NCBI GenBank assembly: GCA_020636275.1 | Contig: JACJYD010000004.1 | Span: 186,001 to 250,000, forward strand | Direction of reading: 5' to 3' | From: Lewinellaceae bacterium | GTDB taxonomy: Bacteria > Bacteroidota > Bacteroidia > Chitinophagales > Saprospiraceae | Length of the DNA: 64,000 bases | Shown: piece after piece, positions 61,887 to 64,000 of the stretch | Numbering within the stretch: position 1 is the first letter of the stretch | How the letters are laid out: every line of letters begins with the position of its first letter | Notes under the pieces: generated by a model | Databases searched by the model: none | What the model was told of the DNA's origin: nothing | The model's input: the letters and a program-made list of their open reading frames with translations, nothing else | Made by a program: the position numbers and the translations under genes

Positions 61887-61941
61887 AAAATAATTTTGGA
61901 AACCCTGCGGCCAAAGGTCGCAGGGTTTCCAAAATTATTTT
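61887..61941. repeat. 23-bp-stem hairpin in a divergent promoter region
   Basis: The arms begin AAAATAATTTTGGAAACCCT, end GCG, and pair perfectly over 23 bp, with a further GCC/GGT pairing around AAA. It fills most of the 89 bases between two divergent start codons, so it cannot be a terminator of either gene. Confidence 0.88.
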
Positions 61942-61972
61942 ATTCTATTCCAATATTTCTTATCTTTTCTCC

Positions 61973-63259
61973 ATGGAATTTTGGCAAAACCTGGAACTCA
62001 ACGAAGCCCTGTTCCATACCCTGAAAGAGCTGCTCATCGTCGTCGGCATCGGGTTGCTATTGGGGCTGGAACGGGAATTTACCAAAAGCGGCAACCACCA
62101 GGAGCGTTTGTTTGCCGGTATCCGGACATTTGCCATCGTGACGCTGATGGGGTACCTGGCCTTGTACCTGTCCAACCTTTATTCCATCTGGATCTTCATA
62201 GCGACTCTCGGGGGGGTCATCGTCATGATCGCCCTGTCGTACCAGCGGACCGGGAAACAGGATTTCGGCACCACTACCGAGTTCGCCCTCCTCATCGCCT
62301 ATTTGCTGGGGGCCCTGGTTTTCACCGGCAACTACCACCTGGCGGTTTCCATCACCGTCATCGTCACCGCGCTGTTGGCCTTGAAAACCCGGATGCACGA
62401 CGCGGTGCAGCGGCTATCGCAGCCCGACATCCTCTCCATTCTGATCTTCATCGTCATTACGGCGCTGGTGTTGCCCCTTTTGCCCAACCAGAACTGGGGC
62501 CCATACGGCATCCTCAATCTTTACGAGATCTGGCTGATCGTCGTCATATTTGTGACCTTGAACTTCGCGGGCTATTTCCTGACCAAGTTTCTCGACCAGA
62601 AAAAATCGACGCTAATGACCGGCATCCTGGGCGGATTTGTGTCGAGCACGGCCACGACCTGGTACTTTTCCCGCCAGAGCGGAAAGAGCGAGGAGGGCGG
62701 CGTGATCGAAGCTGCTGCCATTATTCTGGCTTCCTCCATCATGTTTCCGCGTTTGCTGATCTGGTTATTGCTGCTGAATTTCCCGCTTTTTAAATCCATT
62801 TGGTGGTTCGTGCTCCTGCTCGGCCTCGTCGGCATCGGGTTCGGCTATTGGATCGCCCGCAAGCAAGACCAGCTGTCCGAAGGGCCGCCCAAAGAGGTGC
62901 GCAATCCGATCAACCTGCGGGAGGCTCTCATTTTCGCCCTGATCTACCTGGCCATCCAATTCGTCGTCGGATACGCCAACGCGCATTTCGGGGAAAACGG
63001 CGTATATCTCGCTTCCGGTATTTCGGGCATCACCGATATCGACGCCATCACCATTTCCATGGCGAATTTTTCGAAAAGCGGCCTGGCGCAGACCGTCGCC
63101 GGCACGGCTATCCTCATCGCCGCATTTGCCAATACCCTGATCAAATTCATCTTCTGCCTGTTCTTCGGCAATAAACGCCTCAAAAGGTATACGAGCATGG
63201 TGTTCGTTCCGTTGTTCGCGATCGGTATCGGGTATATTGTTTTCCGGTTGATGGGGTAA
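61973..63259 (+). CDS. MgtC/SapB family membrane protein with DUF4010 domain
   Basis: 428 residues with about 11-12 TM helices. The N-terminal ~140 residues are MgtC/SapB-like ('LLIVVGIGLLLGLEREFTKS', 'GIRTFAIVTLMGYLALYL'). The rest is DUF4010 ('GILGGFVSSTATTWYFSRQS', 'LASGISGITDIDAITISMAN', 'GTAILIAAFANTLIKFIFC'). Function of this fusion is not established; MgtC proteins affect F-ATPase and magnesium homeostasis. It converges on the last gene, with one base between the stops. Confidence 0.92.
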   Translation: MEFWQNLELNEALFHTLKELLIVVGIGLLLGLEREFTKSGNHQERLFAGIRTFAIVTLMGYLALYLSNLYSIWIFIATLGGVIVMIALSYQRTGKQDFGTTTEFALLIAYLLGALVFTGNYHLAVSITVIVTALLALKTRMHDAVQRLSQPDILSILIFIVITALVLPLLPNQNWGPYGILNLYEIWLIVVIFVTLNFAGYFLTKFLDQKKSTLMTGILGGFVSSTATTWYFSRQSGKSEEGGVIEAAAIILASSIMFPRLLIWLLLLNFPLFKSIWWFVLLLGLVGIGFGYWIARKQDQLSEGPPKEVRNPINLREALIFALIYLAIQFVVGYANAHFGENGVYLASGISGITDIDAITISMANFSKSGLAQTVAGTAILIAAFANTLIKFIFCLFFGNKRLKRYTSMVFVPLFAIGIGYIVFRLMG

Positions 63260-63260
63260 A

Positions 63261-64000
63261 TCATTTTTCCGGGGCCGTGACAAACGTCTTCAGCACCTGA
63301 TTTTCGTCTTGCAAGATGTTGAAGAACTCTTCCAGCGATTCCATGACTTCCTCGCGCGACCGCTTTTCGAGAACCGGATAACCGGTCACGCACTGCAACA
63401 GCGCATCCTTCTTTTCGATAAAAAAACGAGCCGTCCGGAGGGCCTCCTCTTTTGTCACGTCCCGGCCCATGAAGTAGCGTTCGGTGACCGATTTTATGGG
63501 AAAAATAGCAGCGGGAACTGCGTAGTGGGTATTGACCAGACCGGAATAATCGAAATCGTAGGGAACGGGGAGCACTCTTTCAGAAAAATCCGGAACCTGC
63601 AACAGGAGGAGGTTGTGGCGGTTGGGTACCGACCAATCGGTATTGGAGATCATATACTCGAAAAAGACCATTTTCAGGTAAGTATCGCGGTCCAGTACCG
63701 TCGACACAATGATCCCGCGGTTCACCATTTCGCAATGGAGCCGGCTTTGGATCTCTTCCTCGTGTTCGAGCAGCAGGGCGTATGAATTGAACCGCTGTTT
63801 TGAATCCCGCACCGCCTCCATTTTCACGAGCCGGGTTCGCACGCAAATCGGGTGAATTTGTTCGTAGAGTTTATAGATCAAGGCTTCCCGGAACAGGTAG
63901 TCGAGATCTTTTTTGGAGTTTCCACAGGGGAAAACGAATTTGATCTCGTTCAGGGAGTTAAAGCCCTGCTCCCGAAGGTCCCGTTTGGGGATCTTGATCT
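63261..64000 (-). CDS. Uncharacterised protein, C-terminal part (5' end outside window)
   Basis: The frame is open to the window edge, giving about 246 residues of the C-terminal part. Features: 'IKIPKRDLREQGFNSLNEIK', 'LFREALIYKLYEQIHPICVR', 'FFEYMISNTDWSVPNRHNLL' and 'VPYDFDYSGLVNTHYAVP'. The NTDW...HN and PYDFDYSG segments resemble the catalytic-loop and metal-binding layout of CotH/HipA-like atypical kinases (compare 'IIPLEYDGNS' in the CotH protein of this window). This is an inference by eye. No TM helix in the visible part. The N-terminus is needed to decide whether it is secreted. Confidence 0.75.
   Translation of the reverse strand, partial: IKIPKRDLREQGFNSLNEIKFVFPCGNSKKDLDYLFREALIYKLYEQIHPICVRTRLVKMEAVRDSKQRFNSYALLLEHEEEIQSRLHCEMVNRGIIVSTVLDRDTYLKMVFFEYMISNTDWSVPNRHNLLLLQVPDFSERVLPVPYDFDYSGLVNTHYAVPAAIFPIKSVTERYFMGRDVTKEEALRTARFFIEKKDALLQCVTGYPVLEKRSREEVMESLEEFFNILQDENQVLKTFVTAPEK

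Noticed and set aside
1..64000. tRNA, rRNA, integrase or att sites
   Set aside because: None found by reading both strands for tRNA arms, rRNA motifs or phage-type recombinase genes.

Overview
The window looks like a chromosomal piece of a Bacteroidota bacterium, most likely a member of the Saprospiria (Lewinella/Haliscomenobacter-like). The signs are: several secreted proteins ending in type IX secretion (T9SS) sorting domains, one of type B; a GLPGLI protein beside a carboxypeptidase-regulatory/TonB-type outer-membrane barrel; Reg_prop/Y_Y_Y sensor kinases; absence of Shine-Dalgarno sites; and promoters of the Bacteroidota form TTG-N17..21-TAnnTTTG. Base composition is moderately GC-rich for the phylum. 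I see no rRNA, tRNA, CRISPR array or phage genes. The lineage call is inference from gene content.

Layout. 1-7.3 kb: two convergent conflict/signalling-type genes, the tail of a WD40 protein and a 2088-residue CHAT-nSTAND1-propeller-multi-TM protein. 7.5-12.3 kb: an operon that splits a hybrid two-component system into a receiver, a propeller sensor kinase and a GAF-AraC regulator. 12.7-17.8 kb: envelope/secreted proteins, including a glucosaminidase. 17.9-20.9 kb: a small fructan/sucrose locus (sugar porter plus GH32) with three 22-bp repeats between the genes. 20.9-24.9 kb: two FGE-sulfatase-domain proteins, one with an effector-associated (EAD11-like) N-terminus. 25.2-26.7 kb: an HD hydrolase and a broken Ro60/TROVE gene. 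26.7-33 kb: Kelch and CotH T9SS cargo around a hybrid kinase. 33-37 kb: SPFH protein and glutamine synthetase. 37-46.7 kb: metzincin protease, lipocalin-like T9SS protein, membrane AraC regulator, fatty acid hydroxylase and a DUF900 hydrolase. 46.7-50.6 kb: a DUF3857/transglutaminase pair. 50.7-56.6 kb: an RprXY-like two-component operon divergent from GLPGLI + TonB-type barrel. 56.6-58.4 kb: a REP-associated transposase inside an array of palindromes. 58.5-64 kb: thioredoxin-like T9SS protein, membrane dipeptidase, MgtC/DUF4010 protein and a partial gene.

The most unusual feature is at 56.58-57.61 kb. Five copies of a 31-33 bp palindrome (core GGGGTGACT-N-AGTCACCCC) are spaced about 100 bp apart, interrupted only by a RAYT-type HUH transposase gene. 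A further, more divergent pair lies at 40.5 kb behind another T9SS gene. One copy is inserted in frame in the sorting domain of a T9SS cargo gene. All four inter-palindrome spacers, read in the frame set by the palindrome, end in a K-[IE]-[LR]-I-[IVF]-type tail followed by a stop, which resembles the end of a T9SS sorting domain. This may be a palindrome-delimited store of sorting-domain tails.

A second genome-level pattern is a set of long near-perfect hairpins (13-28 bp stems, AT-rich base, GC-rich apex, tiny loop), each with a unique sequence. Some embed stop codons and can act as terminators. Others sit next to start codons or between divergent genes, where termination does not explain them.
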